A stretch of DNA of 64,000 nucleotides, taken from NCBI GenBank assembly GCA_019918135.1, contig WBZZ01006551.1, positions 472,501 through 536,500 of the forward strand, written 5' to 3'. Made by a program: the position numbers and the translations under genes. The notes below the pieces were generated by a model that made no database searches, was not told the DNA's origin, and worked only from the letters and a program-made list of their open reading frames with translations. The stretch's first letter is position 1; every line of letters begins with the position of its first letter. This document shows, in pieces, positions 19,412 through 29,942 of the stretch. This DNA comes from Paulinella micropora. Lineage: Eukaryota; Cercozoa; Imbricatea; Euglyphida; Paulinellidae.

Positions 19412-22309
19412 TTATTCTGGTTCTTTATCGTTTTTATCCAAAGGGTATTTTTCCGCACGTTCCTGACTGTCGGCCGACAGTCGGGACCTCTTGGAACAAG
19501 ACCCCTGCGCCTGTCGCTCCTCTCGCGTTCGCTTTTGTGCTTCCTTGTACTTCTTTTTTAAGGCCTTCCAGTCCTTGATGCCAGCAATCTGGCAGACGCG
19601 CCTGCGCTCCGCCTTGCTATTCGCCTCTAACATTTTTTCGATCGCGCGCCTGACCTCTTCTGTGTTCTCCTGCGCTGCTGCCAAGGTCAAAACCCTTTCC
19701 TGCCACTCCTTGACGCTCTCGCTGAGGCTGCCACTGGGTTCCAATTCCGAACCGACAAGCTTAGGCGGAGTAGAGTCGTCGTCGCCTTCCTCCGCGTAAT
19801 CGTCCTTTCTCACCAGCTTCATGTTGCGGATGCCCTGTAGCTTGCCACGCCCGCGTTTCTCATTGTAGTGGTCGCCGCAGTTCTCCTTGTTAGGGGTCAT
19901 CCAGCACATCGTATTGGAGCAGCCAAACTTCGGCCCGCAATCTTGGCCAGGCATGTCCTTGTGTGTATTACAATACTTGCAGAAGTTGCATTTCTTTTCG
20001 CCTCTGAACACCTCGTATCCCTGCCTGCGCAACGCGGTGTCCCCGATGTCGTCGAACTTGACGAAGAACGAGCGCTGGTCATCTTTCAAGAACTTGACAA
20101 AGGCCGCCTCGAACTTGTCCCACGGAGTGAAGTAGCCAGTCTTTTTTCGCACGCGCCACTCGGTGCTACCTTCGTTGAGGAACTTGCTCAACAGGTTCGT
20201 CTGGCTTTGGATATCCCTTTTGTTTTTGCACAGTTCCTCGGGCGCGACGTGCAGCCAAAAATCACAGCGACCCTTCTGCTCCACCAGGGACCTATAACGC
20301 TTGACGCATCGCAGAAGGATGTACGGCAGCTCCTTCTCGATGATGTCTTCCGCTAGCCGAGGCTTCTTCTCTTTCACTTCTGTGCGAAAGAAGAAAACAT
20401 GAAGTCGGTCACCTATCTGCCCTTGGTTGTCCTTGTAATTCACCACATGGTTGGAGGCCCAGGCCTGGGGCACTGTCCAGACGTGGTCTGTTATCCCCGT
20501 CAGGTACTTGCGTTCGACTGGCACCATCTCACCGGAGACCATGCGTTGCAGCAGGGACTGGTCCAGCGCCTTCTCGAAGCCGATCGGCATATCGTCCACC
20601 ACCAAGAGCTCCTTCAGGTACACCCCCTGCATGCCGAACTTGCCTTCGGATGACAGTGCCAGAGCGCCGATCTTGTGGCTAGGTTTCATGGCCCTCAGCA
20701 CCTTGATAATCGTCCCCTTGCCTGTGCGAGTATCGCCTACCATGTACAGCAAGCCCTGCCAGTCGTCGTAGGCACAGACCGGGTACTGCACGCGGCCCAG
20801 GCTCACTTCCATGAACTCCGCCATCTCCTCAGAAAGCTGGTACCGCAGCAGACTGGCCCACAGCGGGGTCAGCCACTCGTCAGGGTGATTCACCGACTCT
20901 TGTAGCTTGGCGATGTCCACTTCCACGTCGTAGAAATGATCGGTAAAGGGCGGCTTCTTGCCCGCTTCTGCCAGTTGCTCCCACGTGTAAAGTTTCAGCT
21001 CCTTGATATCGAACGTGCAGTTCCTGAAGCTTATCCAGTTGGACTGCATCTGGTCCTTGCACAGGACAGGAAAACAAGGGTGATGGCCAGTCTCGTACCA
21101 GTCCTCGAGAGACGACAGACGAGTCATCCGCTCGGTGTAGTAGACAGAGGTAGCCAGAGCAGTGTTTACGTAGTCGGCGAAGCTCGCATTGATCTTCGTG
21201 TAGACGCCGGGAATCGAGTCATGTGGCCTCAGGACCGCACCATCGAAGCGCACGTGCTTGTGCTTGCTGCCGTACAGGACGAGCTCGTGCATGCATCGTT
21301 CCAAGTTGGTAGAGATCAAGTGGAGGCACCAAGGGCCGTAGTAGATGTTCCAGTCCTCCTCCGTAGGCGAACAGTCACCAGCGTGGTAGTCCAGCTCGAA
21401 GCCGAACTCGGCCTTGATGTGCTGCCTGACGCGCCCGATCATCTCGTCGGTCATGATCCGCTCGCCGCCAGGTAGTTTGTGCACACCGATCTCGTCGTGT
21501 TTCCACACCCCGACCCTGTACATGCACTTTCCCTGCTTGTCCTTGACAGAATGGAAAAAGTCGACGATGCCCTGCATGATCTTGCGTTCGTAGAGCTGCC
21601 ACACGTACGCCATGAACGTGCCGTTCTTGTTGTGCTTCTTGTCCTCTCGGCCTTCCACGTTTTTCCAGAGAGGTTGAAACTCGGCCAGCCTCTGGAACTT
21701 GGGTACCACGTTGAGCCAAGTCTGCTGCCATTTTTGCAGAATCGGGCAGTCCAGCTCGCCATCGCCCAGCACTGCCTGGCCGTTGATGACGCTGAGGAAA
21801 CGCTGCTTCCCCCACTTACGGTTGGCCTTGTTGTCCTCCCTCCCTACCTCGGCCAGCAGCTCGGCAATCATGGCCTCGCGCTCCCCGCCCACGAAGCGCC
21901 TGATCATCGCCGGCACTCCCATTTCCCCGCTTTTTGTATCTTTCACGACAATGTCGTTCTTCGCCATAAGCTGCAGCAGGATGGTGCAGCAGGCGTTCTT
22001 GATGTCCAGCCACTCGTACAGCTCGCCCGCGACGAGACGGCAGACCCAGCCGCTCACCATTCCCACGGACCCGCCGCTCCATAGCCTGGATCCCTCGAAC
22101 TTCTCGCTCTCGGTGTACTTGACTTCCGCAAAAACCTGGCCCTTGTGCGCAGCAAGCAGGCCCTTCACAGCCCGCACTTCGTCCGGCTCGAAGTGCGCGT
22201 TGAGTATAGAGATGTTCTCGAGACGAACGTAGTCCAGCTTCTGGTACAGCACCAGCCCGACCTTCTTGTCCTCCTCGTCGCTTGCTGCCTTCTTCTTGGC
22301 ACGAGGCAT
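19412..22309 (-). CDS. TV-Pol (family A-like polymerase) fused to superfamily 3 helicase
   Basis: 965 residues from ATG 22309. Residues about 95-275 show the family A polymerase palm: motif A WLDIKNACCTILLQL (Asp102), motif B RKWGKQRFLSVINGQ (Arg164, Lys168) and motif C WKHDEIGVH (His-Asp-Glu 271-273). Residues about 500-680 are an SF3/D5-like helicase: Walker A GDTRTGKGT (Lys531), Walker B LLVVDDMP, sensor Asn in WASNH, and Arg fingers near DRLHVFFFR. A Cys-rich zinc-ribbon-like segment (CNFCKYC ... CGPKFGC) follows, and the tail is basic. This fusion is known from virophages (Sputnik/Zamilon), transpovirons and PLV relatives, where it replicates the element's DNA. The frame is intact. Confidence 0.85.
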   Translation of the reverse strand: MPRAKKKAASDEEDKKVGLVLYQKLDYVRLENISILNAHFEPDEVRAVKGLLAAHKGQVFAEVKYTESEKFEGSRLWSGGSVGMVSGWVCRLVAGELYEWLDIKNACCTILLQLMAKNDIVVKDTKSGEMGVPAMIRRFVGGEREAMIAELLAEVGREDNKANRKWGKQRFLSVINGQAVLGDGELDCPILQKWQQTWLNVVPKFQRLAEFQPLWKNVEGREDKKHNKNGTFMAYVWQLYERKIMQGIVDFFHSVKDKQGKCMYRVGVWKHDEIGVHKLPGGERIMTDEMIGRVRQHIKAEFGFELDYHAGDCSPTEEDWNIYYGPWCLHLISTNLERCMHELVLYGSKHKHVRFDGAVLRPHDSIPGVYTKINASFADYVNTALATSVYYTERMTRLSSLEDWYETGHHPCFPVLCKDQMQSNWISFRNCTFDIKELKLYTWEQLAEAGKKPPFTDHFYDVEVDIAKLQESVNHPDEWLTPLWASLLRYQLSEEMAEFMEVSLGRVQYPVCAYDDWQGLLYMVGDTRTGKGTIIKVLRAMKPSHKIGALALSSEGKFGMQGVYLKELLVVDDMPIGFEKALDQSLLQRMVSGEMVPVERKYLTGITDHVWTVPQAWASNHVVNYKDNQGQIGDRLHVFFFRTEVKEKKPRLAEDIIEKELPYILLRCVKRYRSLVEQKGRCDFWLHVAPEELCKNKRDIQSQTNLLSKFLNEGSTEWRVRKKTGYFTPWDKFEAAFVKFLKDDQRSFFVKFDDIGDTALRRQGYEVFRGEKKCNFCKYCNTHKDMPGQDCGPKFGCSNTMCWMTPNKENCGDHYNEKRGRGKLQGIRNMKLVRKDDYAEEGDDDSTPPKLVGSELEPSGSLSESVKEWQERVLTLAAAQENTEEVRRAIEKMLEANSKAERRRVCQIAGIKDWKALKKKYKEAQKRTREERQAQGSCSKRSRLSADSQERAEKYPLDKNDKEPE

Positions 22310-23226
22310 GTCTCAGAAAGTCGCTATACACACAAAAACGCACAACAATAAAAAGGGCAAGGAAAAATCAGCGTGTTTTGCGGCGCGGTATTTTTCCGGG
22401 CAAATGTCGCCAGCGGCGGGGGCAAAATGGCAAAGGGTTCGTTCCGGCTGCTACCCATTCCCTCTGTCGAAGACTAGAGGGTTCTGGCCTGGTCACCCGC
22501 CGAGGCTCGTGCCACGTCATCCCTTACCCGGCCGGCCCGAGGTATGCCTTCTTGTCCTCGTCTATTGCCTTTTTGTCCTCGACTACTGCCGCAGGACAAA
22601 CCCCCCCCCCCCCTACTTCCTGTCAGACTTTTTTTTTGTTACGTGCTGAGACACTGAGCCGGCCCCGAACCTCCGTGCCGGCAGGTACGTGGTACCTCCC
22701 CCCTTTTTTCACTTTCTATTGTATAACTAGTTTTCAGAAAAGAGAATCTCAAGAAAGGAAGGAAGGAGAGGAGGAGAGGGGGGGGGGGTTTGCTCTGTGG
22801 GCGGCCGACAGGGAGCCATGAGATTTTTCAATGGGGGCCTGAGACTGCACTTTTTGGATTTTTTCAACGGCTAGGTACAAAAGTAAAAAAATGTACCCCT
22901 GGCCGGGGTAGGGTTTGGGGGCCGTCTATGTGTCTCAGTGCAGGGCGGTGGCTCGACGAGCCACTGGTCCGCTCGTCGAGGGCCACTATTAGGAGCATCA
23001 CCGGCTGCGCCCTTGCCCCCCCACAAGCCGATTTTGGCTCGGGCAGGAGGTCGTTTGGGGTAGAAACGGGACACCTTTCCCGGCACATACCCCCACTTTC
23101 CTTCTCTTACACTTTGTTCTTTTCTTTCTCTTCTTAAAATTAAAAATGTTGGAATTAATACCTCGACGGTGGAAGGGGGAGGCGGGAGTCGACAAAAAGC
23201 CTCTGCATACGCACCCCTGACCCCCT
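22310..23226. other. Intergenic stretch upstream of the helicase gene
   Basis: GC-rich with C runs (22601-22612), a GA-rich patch (22740-22790) and G run (22781-22788). Frames on both strands are short and mutually overlapping, with no recognisable product. The promoter of the helicase gene should lie within 22310-22500. Confidence 0.5.
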
Positions 23227-23551
23227 TCCCCGTCGTGGCCGAGCCTTTTTCGCGCGCCCCTACCTCTCCTGAAAAATTGCGCAAAATTCCCCCGGCTCTG
23301 CCGGTACGCGACCCGCAATTTGTGGCTATTGCCTGTGAACCCGGGAAGTTTTTTCTGAGGATTTGGCGGGAAGGAAAAAAGGAGGGGGAAGGACCGGGAC
23401 GCCCCCCCCCCCTACCCCTCGAGTTCTTAGGATACAGGGTACGGTTGCGTCAACCAGCCCCTGCACCCCGTCGTGGCCGAGCCTTTTTCGCGCGCCCCTA
23501 CCTCCCCTGAAAATTCTTGCGCAAAATTTTCCCGGCTCTGCCGGTACGCGA
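23227..23551 (+). repeat. Two direct copies of an 85-bp promoter-like sequence
   Basis: 23227-23311 and 23466-23551 share CCCGTCGTGGCCGAGCC, TTTTTCGCGCGCCCCTACCTC, a GCGCAAAATT core and CCCGGCTCTGCCGGTACGCG, with small differences. The second copy ends 22 bp before the ATG at 23574, so this looks like a duplicated promoter or leader. Confidence 0.7.
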
Positions 23552-23573
23552 GACACTCATTTTTGCTGCAAAG

Positions 23574-23981
23574 ATGTCGGAGCACAAGGAATTCCAGCTG
23601 GCCCGGGCGTTGGTCCGGGGCCTGAAAATTTATCTGGATCAGCGAAACGTAGGCCAGGAAGAGGCGCTGGAGGCCGAGAGGGACCTGGCCGAGCTCGCGT
23701 CGGCCGCGCTAGAAGTCACGAGCGGGCCCTGGCACAGCATGTTGCAGAACCTCGCTGACAAAGCCAACGCGGTCACCGACGGCGGCGAGGCCGAAACTAC
23801 GTTCGTCGAGGCCTGTGGCACCTGCGGCTGCCTCGTGGTGTCGGAAACGGACCACGAACTCCTGACTTCGCGCCGGCGCGTTTTCTGGGTCGTGCCCGAC
23901 AGTCGCCTAGACGCGGCGAACAGGCACGCGTATTCGAATAAGCTGCAGTGCAACGGGAAGAAGAATGTAGCGTCCAAGTAA
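23574..23981 (+). CDS. Small protein with Cys cluster, unknown
   Basis: 135 residues from ATG 23574 (MSEHKEFQLARALVRGLK). Helical N-terminal half (LARALVRGLKIYL, LEAERDLAELASAALEV) followed by a cysteine cluster CGTCGC and a short strand RRVFWVVPDSR. Preceded by a duplicated promoter-like repeat. No family recognised. Confidence 0.55.
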   Translation: MSEHKEFQLARALVRGLKIYLDQRNVGQEEALEAERDLAELASAALEVTSGPWHSMLQNLADKANAVTDGGEAETTFVEACGTCGCLVVSETDHELLTSRRRVFWVVPDSRLDAANRHAYSNKLQCNGKKNVASK

Positions 23982-24275
23982 AAAAACCGGCGGGAGAAAA
24001 GGGGAGGGGGAGGGAACGCACAAGAGTGATTTGGGAAGAAACCAGGTGAGGTTTGGCAAAGGTGGAGAGGCGTTGCGGGCTTGAGGCCAAACACAAAAGG
24101 AGAGAGCAAGAAGAGGGGGGACGAGATCTTTTTTTTTCGAAGGCGAGTAGATTTGACAATAGAAAACCGTTCTGAAAATAACCATCCCTTACAGGGGCCA
24201 TCTTCTTAAAAGGTAAAAAAAGACCCCCGCCGAAACTCTTGAATCCTACCCACTTCTAGTGGTGCACGAGCAAAA

Positions 24276-25357
24276 ATGCATGCCATACAAATTAAGCACT
24301 TTCCTCACCAAACAGATTTTACCCAAGAGAGAACGCAAGAAAGCTGGCTAAACGACCTCCGGCAGCTAATCAAATATCGTCATGAAGGTAAGCTCGAGCT
24401 TTCGTGGGGGGACCTCGGTAAACCAAGCTTCCAACTGAAGCAGGGAGGCACTACCGTCTCGGAAATAACAACGGGCCTGTATTCGTGCGAGCCAGCCCCA
24501 CACCTGGCACCAAGGAAACGTACGTGTTGTTCAGCGTGCAGACAGACCCAGACTGGCAGGGACGGAAACTGGTCCAGCTCTTAACCGCCGTACTTATTTT
24601 GCTGGTCAACCTGAGGGCCAGGCTATACTCGCTTGCTGGCTACGTCCGGGTGGCGGCCGTTTGTGCGGTTCCGCAGTCGGCACACATCTGTCACAAACTA
24701 GGTTTCACACACGGGGAGAAGCAGTTGTGTGTACGCTTAGAAGCATTGGCAGGCTTGCGGTTAAGCTTTAACCCTACTAAGCTCTTGGCATTTCTGGATC
24801 AGTGGCCCACCTGTCTGGCCATCATACGTGCAGAAGTATTGGAAGAGGAGCCAGCGCGCCAGGTCGTTGATCTGGACGGTGTTTGGGAGGAAATGCGGAA
24901 TTGGTGTCAACAACCCGGCCTGGTGAAAGAAAAACCCCCCGGCGCCAGCCTAGGTGCCTTTCTGAAATTCCAGATCTTGCAGGTTCCAGAGGGGCTGCGG
25001 AAAGGGTTCCAGGCAGCGCTTGACACTGTGAATCAACTAGTGAAAGAGGCGGTTGAAACACAGCCAGTTAAGCGAGGCCTGGCTATTCAGCTGTTGCACA
25101 AGTTTGAATCGGCGGACGCAAAGGCAGGGAGCGAGTGGCTGTCATACGTTTACCCCAATCTCGGCTTAGTCGGAGATCACGAAAGCTCTCTGAGCTCCAA
25201 GCTTGTGAGGAAAGCCTGGGAAATGTTAAGCACGAGCTTGTTGCACGGTTGCCCCGAGGGTAGGAGGCAGTCGCTCACTCAGCAGCTACGGGCTGCCATG
25301 GCCAGTTACAAAGCTTATGCCCGAGTCTGCTCGAGTTGCAGTCACGCGCGCAGGTAA
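24276..25357 (+). CDS. GNAT acetyltransferase-like protein (not in one frame)
   Basis: The first frame starts MHAIQIKHFPHQTDFTQERT at ATG 24276; an overlapping frame runs to 25357. The later frame shows a GNAT-like pattern: a strand (YVLFSVQT), a pyrophosphate-loop-like segment DPDWQGRKLVQLLTAV, and VPQSAHICHKLGFTHGEKQ, resembling motif B (klGF). A helical C-terminal region of about 200 residues follows with no recognised family and ends in Cys pairs (CSSCSHARR). GNAT enzymes transfer acetyl groups from acetyl-CoA to amines. The two-frame layout suggests one break or an unrecognised intron. Confidence 0.4.
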
Positions 25358-25758
25358 GCCGCCCTCCATTTGGGTGGGGAGGGGGGGGGCTTGTTTGGGG
25401 AGGGGGCGGACTACTCACAGCCGGGCGTTGTTGATGGACTACGGAGGATGAGAAAGGGGGGCGTTCCTTTTCTTTTTCCTGTACGGACCGTGCGATTTTA
25501 CGCCCCCCGTCCCCCTCCCCACCACCATTTGTTCGCAACCCTGACGCTCTCCGAACTTTTTTTTTTAAACACAGAAACATAGTGAAGTAACACACTTTTT
25601 TTTAATGCATAACTCTACTTTTTTTTTCTTCTTTTCTTTTCCTTTTTTTTTGGTACGCCTAGCTGGCACTTTGAGGAGTAGCTCTCGACCGCTAGGTTTT
25701 TTTTGCAGAGGGGAGCGTCGGGGGGTGATCGTTCTCTGGTTTGTTTCTTTTTTTTTAA
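25358..25758. other. Intergenic, T-rich and G-rich tracts
   Basis: Short G runs at 25378-25388 and 25400-25406, then T-rich tracts (25553-25565, 25619-25651). Probably the shared 3' region of two convergent genes. No gene seen. Confidence 0.6.
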
Positions 25759-27058
25759 TTAATCCAACCGGCGCCGCTTGTTGGTTGCGGCCTCGTTCCT
25801 CTTGAGCTCGCGGTCGATGAATTGCTCCCGCTTTTCCGGCCTGAGCACGAAGTCCGGAGTACTATCCACCGCCTGCATTAGACACGCGCTGAGGAGGTAG
25901 CTTTGGTTGCGATAGGCCGCGACTCGCGCTTGGAGCTCGTGGCTCAGGGGGCGCAGCAGGCCCTCCAGAGCGGCCCGCTCGTGGCGTACTTTCTCGTACT
26001 CCTTGAATTCCTGTGGCTTGTTCTTTTCTGACGGGTCGTAGTCTGCAGATTCGTCCTTGAACAAATGTGCCGCACAAAGGCCCTTGGCCCGCATCTCCAG
26101 CAGGATTAACTCTAGCTGCTGCTGCGTAGGGCCGGCGCCCAAGGAACCCGTCGAAGGGTCTGGCTGCGGGAGCGCGCCGATTACCACCAGCGTATCGCGG
26201 GCTATTGTCCAGGCCTTGCAGATCTGGCGCTGGGCCGCCGGGCGGAACTGCTGTTGCGCGGCGGGCCCCGTAGTATCGTGGACAGGTTCGGAATCCGACG
26301 ACGCGTCGGAATCCGAAGACGCGTCGTCGGGCACACGAAACATTTCAAGGAACCTCACCGCGTGGTTCTCGTGCAGCGCAACCAACGAACTGAAGGACGG
26401 GACACGGGGTGAAGCTGGATGGGGCTGGACGAACCAGTAGTGGCTGGTGTCCGTGCACACCAGGACAGAACCTAACTCGTGCAGGCGAACCTTGTCGACA
26501 GTGCCGTGCCGGCCAAGGACGCGGGACACCAGGTCCGCCGGCGTCAGGCGAAGCTCCAGCACCTGCTGCGAAGGGCTGGGCTCACCGAACTGTTACCCCG
26601 CGCATGAGGGGGCAATCCCTGGCCAAAGTGTGATCGAGGGGCGCAGCACACAAGCCCTGCAAACGATGTTCCGCCTGGGCAGGTGCCAGCCCCCGCAGTG
26701 CCTCGGCCAGCCGCGCGGACGGAAGGTGCAGAAACATATCCTGGGTGGGTAGCCGTAGCAGAAAAGACTGGAACATGCAGCGGCTCGTCGCAAAGCGTAC
26801 AATCTTGGACCACAATCGCTTGGGCTTGTCGTCCGGCCCTAGCTCGCTCCGGAACTCGTCAAACCAGGCATGCGGCGACATTAGGTCTCTCCTTATGGGT
26901 TCGGCGCCCGCGTTCAGCACGACTTCAACGCAAGCTCCGGTTGACACTCTTGAATTCAGGACCTCGCGCAGGCTTTGTAGCGACTCGATCTCCGTTGAGC
27001 GCAAGCGAGGCGGGGTTGCAGTGGGAGCAACGTCGGAAGGCGGGGAGCCGTTGTTCAT
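25759..27058 (-). CDS. Unknown protein in two adjacent frames
   Basis: ATG at 27058 begins MNNGSPPSDVAPTATPP; the upstream frame covers 26582-27058 and the downstream frame about 25759-26562. The first part is globular (RLWSKIVRFATSRCMFQSFLLRLP). The second has an acidic Ser/Asp stretch (DDASSDSDASSDSEP), a helical stretch and a basic end (ATNKRRRLD) that may be a nuclear signal. The near-continuity suggests one gene that is now broken, or an unrecognised intron. No family recognised. Confidence 0.45.
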
Positions 27059-27800
27059 TGGGGGTTTTTCTTTTCCTGCTAGCAGGAAGAAGAAAAAACC
27101 AAGGCAAAAAATGGGTGTAGGTTTTTGTGTGTGTGTGCGAATGTGCCAGGAAGTGCCAGGAAGTGTAGGTGTGTGTGCGTTGGACTGAGAATATGTGTGT
27201 GTGTGTCAAGGCGTGTGTGTGTGCAAGATCTTGTACTGTCGCACAATACAACTTCTTGTCTACTTAGAAACATACACACACACATTGACACACACAGCAA
27301 GAAAGGAGAGAGAGAGAGAGATAAGAGAAGGAGTGCAGGAAAAGAGAGCGAGAGAGAGACACAGGCAGATGCGATAGATAGATCTGTAGATAGCTGGATG
27401 GATAGCAAAATAGAAAGGGAGGTCACAAAACTCTCCGCAGAGACACATAATGCACGGATAGTAACATGACAAACAGTAAACACCCACCTGCACACACAGG
27501 GAGTAAAAAGAAAACACGTACCTCTTTGTATCACGTTCAGAAACACACACACACATTACACACACATTACACACACATGCACAACTCTCTGTATACACTT
27601 TCAGCAAAAAACACACACACACCTGTAGTTAGACAGCACACACACACACACACAAGTTAGACAGTAACACACACACACACACACACATGCACACGCAACT
27701 TTCTGTCTGCACACGACGACAAAAATATCAACATCAGAGTGTGAATATGGTCGCCAATACAAGAGAGAGAGAGAGGGGGGGGGGGGGGGGGAGGGGCCGA
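27059..27800. repeat. Microsatellite field, (GT)n, (GA)n and (CA)n
   Basis: GT-rich from about 27120 to 27230, GA-rich 27307-27362, CA-rich 27541-27720 and a G run at about 27777-27793. Frames across it are Cys/Val or His/Thr repeat translations and are not genes. Confidence 0.85.
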
Positions 27801-27816
27801 CACCTAATCGTTGGTC

Positions 27817-28240
27817 ATTAAGCTGCCCAATGGTGCCCTTTTCTTGCAGAATTGGGAAAACGCAATGTCAGCAGAATTGAGCAAACCCAATGTTGGCAGA
27901 ATTGAGCAAATGTCGACAGAACTGGGCAAACCCAATGCTGACAGCATTGGGTTTGCCCAATGCTTCCAACATTGGGTCTGCCCAATGATGTCGGCATCGC
28001 AGGTGCGGCCCCCCCATCTCTCCCTTCGATTACAACCCATTGGGCAAACCCAATGCTGACAGCATTGGGTTTGCCCAATGCTTCCAACATGGGGTCTGCC
28101 CAATGATGTCGGCATCGCAGGCCCCTCTCTCCCTTCGATTACAACCCATTGGGCAAACCCAATGCTGTCAACATTGGGTTTGCCCAATGGTCTTTTCGGC
28201 ATCGCAGGTGCGGCCCTCCCTCAGATGTCGGCCCTCCCTC
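27817..28240. repeat. Tandem dyad repeats (about 110-bp unit with 37-45 bp palindromes)
   Basis: Three units each contain a palindrome built from TTGGGCAAACCCAATGCTG and its complement: 27923-27959 (18-bp arms, one centre base), 28038-28080 (21-bp arms) and 28146-28190 (imperfect centre). Between them lie further TTGGGTCTGCCCAATGATG words and GGCATCGCAGG. Degenerate copies extend left to about 27850. A short motif at 27817-27838 (AGCTGCCCAATGGTGCCC) recurs in both long arms. Confidence 0.9.
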
Positions 28241-28820
28241 CCCTTACGATCTTAATGCGTGTGTGTGTGAACGTGCGAAGATGATGTCTCTCTTTCTCGC
28301 ACAACCCTTTTTAACACACAATCAATACACAGAAAAGAGCAGTAACTCACACACATAAGAGCTTTATATGCATACACAAACACGCAAATACACATACACA
28401 CGCAAAAGAAAAAAAAAACCAAAATCCCAAAATTACGTCCTGTACAGAGGTTGCGAAAGGCGGTGTCAGAACAATGCATTCATACACACGCATGCATTCC
28501 GCAGACCGACGACACACGCACATACACACACATACATACACACACGCACACACACGCATACATACACACACGCACACATACACGCACACATACACACACA
28601 CACATACACACACACGCACGCACACATACACACACGCACGCACACGTACACACACACATACACACACGCACACATACACACACACGCACATACACACACG
28701 CATGCATTCCACAAACCGACGACGCACATTACGAAGGGAGGAAAGGGTTTGTTTTGTGTTACGTCTTGTACATTGTCCTGCTCTTCTTTTCGAGCATCTT
28801 ATTCCTTCTCGTGTAGCAGT
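28241..28820. repeat. (CA)n/(CACG)n microsatellite upstream of the F-box-like gene
   Basis: Short unique sequence 28241-28360, then CA-rich DNA with ACGC interruptions from about 28370 to 28710, including a duplicated phrase CATGCATTCC(A/G)CA(A/G)ACCGACGAC at 28490 and 28700. His/Thr-rich frames here are not genes. Confidence 0.85.
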
Positions 28821-29594
28821 ATGTCTTTTCTTGGAGCAGCGAGCTCGACCGACGACGGAACGAGAAACCCTGCGCGACCGAACAAGAAACAGAAGCGTGC
28901 ACACGGTTGTTCTTCCTTGTTGGATCTGCTCGAGCTGCTGGAAGACAGAACAATAGCATTGCTCATCTCGTACTCCCCGTCCTCCTTGGCCGTGCTAGGC
29001 ACGACCTGCAAGCGTCTCGAGTTCTCCTTGCTGCCCTTAGCCACCATAGCTAAGCAAGGCGAACTCCGCGCGGTGCAAAAGACACTTGTCCAACAGATCG
29101 AGCAGGTGACCCTGGGAAGGGGGTTTGAGAAATATGGTATCACCGGAGCGGTTCCCTATCATTACTACGAAAACGGAGAAGAGTTGGATGCGCGTGGCCT
29201 GCTGAACATTAACGTGGGCAGACGCTACGGCGAATCTGTACCCGTTACTACACGTTTGGTGTTGTATTGCAAGCACACGATCCGGACCGCCAAGACGGTG
29301 ATGGAACTCAGCTTGTCGCTGGACCAAAACCACGACACATGCGAACATCAATTCCTCAGGCATCTGCCATTGGACGGCATTTTATCGGAAGTTCGGAGCA
29401 GCGACCAAATCGCAGAAGCCGTACAGAAAATCCTTTCGTTGCCGATGCTGAATTTGTTGGGAGACGCGTACAGAGCTGAAAGAGATTGCACCGTGAAGTG
29501 GGAGGATCTGCTCGCCAAGGGGGTAACAGCTCCTGTGCATCGCAAGTGGCTCAGTGGCAACCCCAAGGGAGTGTGCGCTTCTTGTACCGATTAG
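28821..29594 (+). CDS. F-box-like protein
   Basis: 257 residues from ATG 28821 ([13 protein letters not shown]). Residues about 30-70 ([35 protein letters not shown]) match the spacing of an F-box: a leucine-rich helix, a short loop, then the L-x2-L-x3-C-K-R helix that contacts SKP1. The remaining 190 residues contain [14 protein letters not shown] and a Cys/His-containing part and are not recognised. F-box proteins select substrates for SCF ubiquitin ligases. A SKP1 homologue is encoded in the same element (38290-39253 and 61948-62911), which strengthens the call. The frame is intact. Confidence 0.45.
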   Translation: MSFLGAASSTDDGTRNPARPNKKQKRAHGCSSLLDLLELLEDRTIALLISYSPSSLAVLGTTCKRLEFSLLPLATIAKQGELRAVQKTLVQQIEQVTLGRGFEKYGITGAVPYHYYENGEELDARGLLNINVGRRYGESVPVTTRLVLYCKHTIRTAKTVMELSLSLDQNHDTCEHQFLRHLPLDGILSEVRSSDQIAEAVQKILSLPMLNLLGDAYRAERDCTVKWEDLLAKGVTAPVHRKWLSGNPKGVCASCTD

Positions 29595-29942
29595 GGCGAC
29601 CACGGGAGGGGGAACTCCCGTCGCGCAGGACCAGTCTGATTTTGGGGCTCTTGGTGGTGGTGGGCGGCGTTTTTTTTTTCTTTCTGTTTAAACCAAATGT
29701 TCTGGCGATGGTACAATCGAAAAGACCAAAAAAAATGTTCTTTTTTTAATTAAAGTCTGTTTTTTATTACAACATTTGAATTCTTCTCGGGGACCTCTGG
29801 GTGAAACCGAACAAAAAAAAAGAGGTCTGCGTCTGAACCTTTTCAAAAGGATCTTGTGCTAGTAGGGATTTTCCTTCCCTCCCCCCCCCCACCCTCCGGA
29901 TCCTCCCTTTTTTTTACCTCTGGCCGTGTTCTGGCCTATCAT
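29595..29942. other. Intergenic stretch between convergent genes
   Basis: T-rich and C-rich tracts (29668-29680, 29879-29890). Probably 3' ends of both flanking genes. No gene seen. Confidence 0.6.

Noticed and set aside
27840-28240. Dyad array as a CRISPR array
   Set aside because: Eukaryotic context, units are palindromic, and the spacers between them are themselves repeated, not unique.
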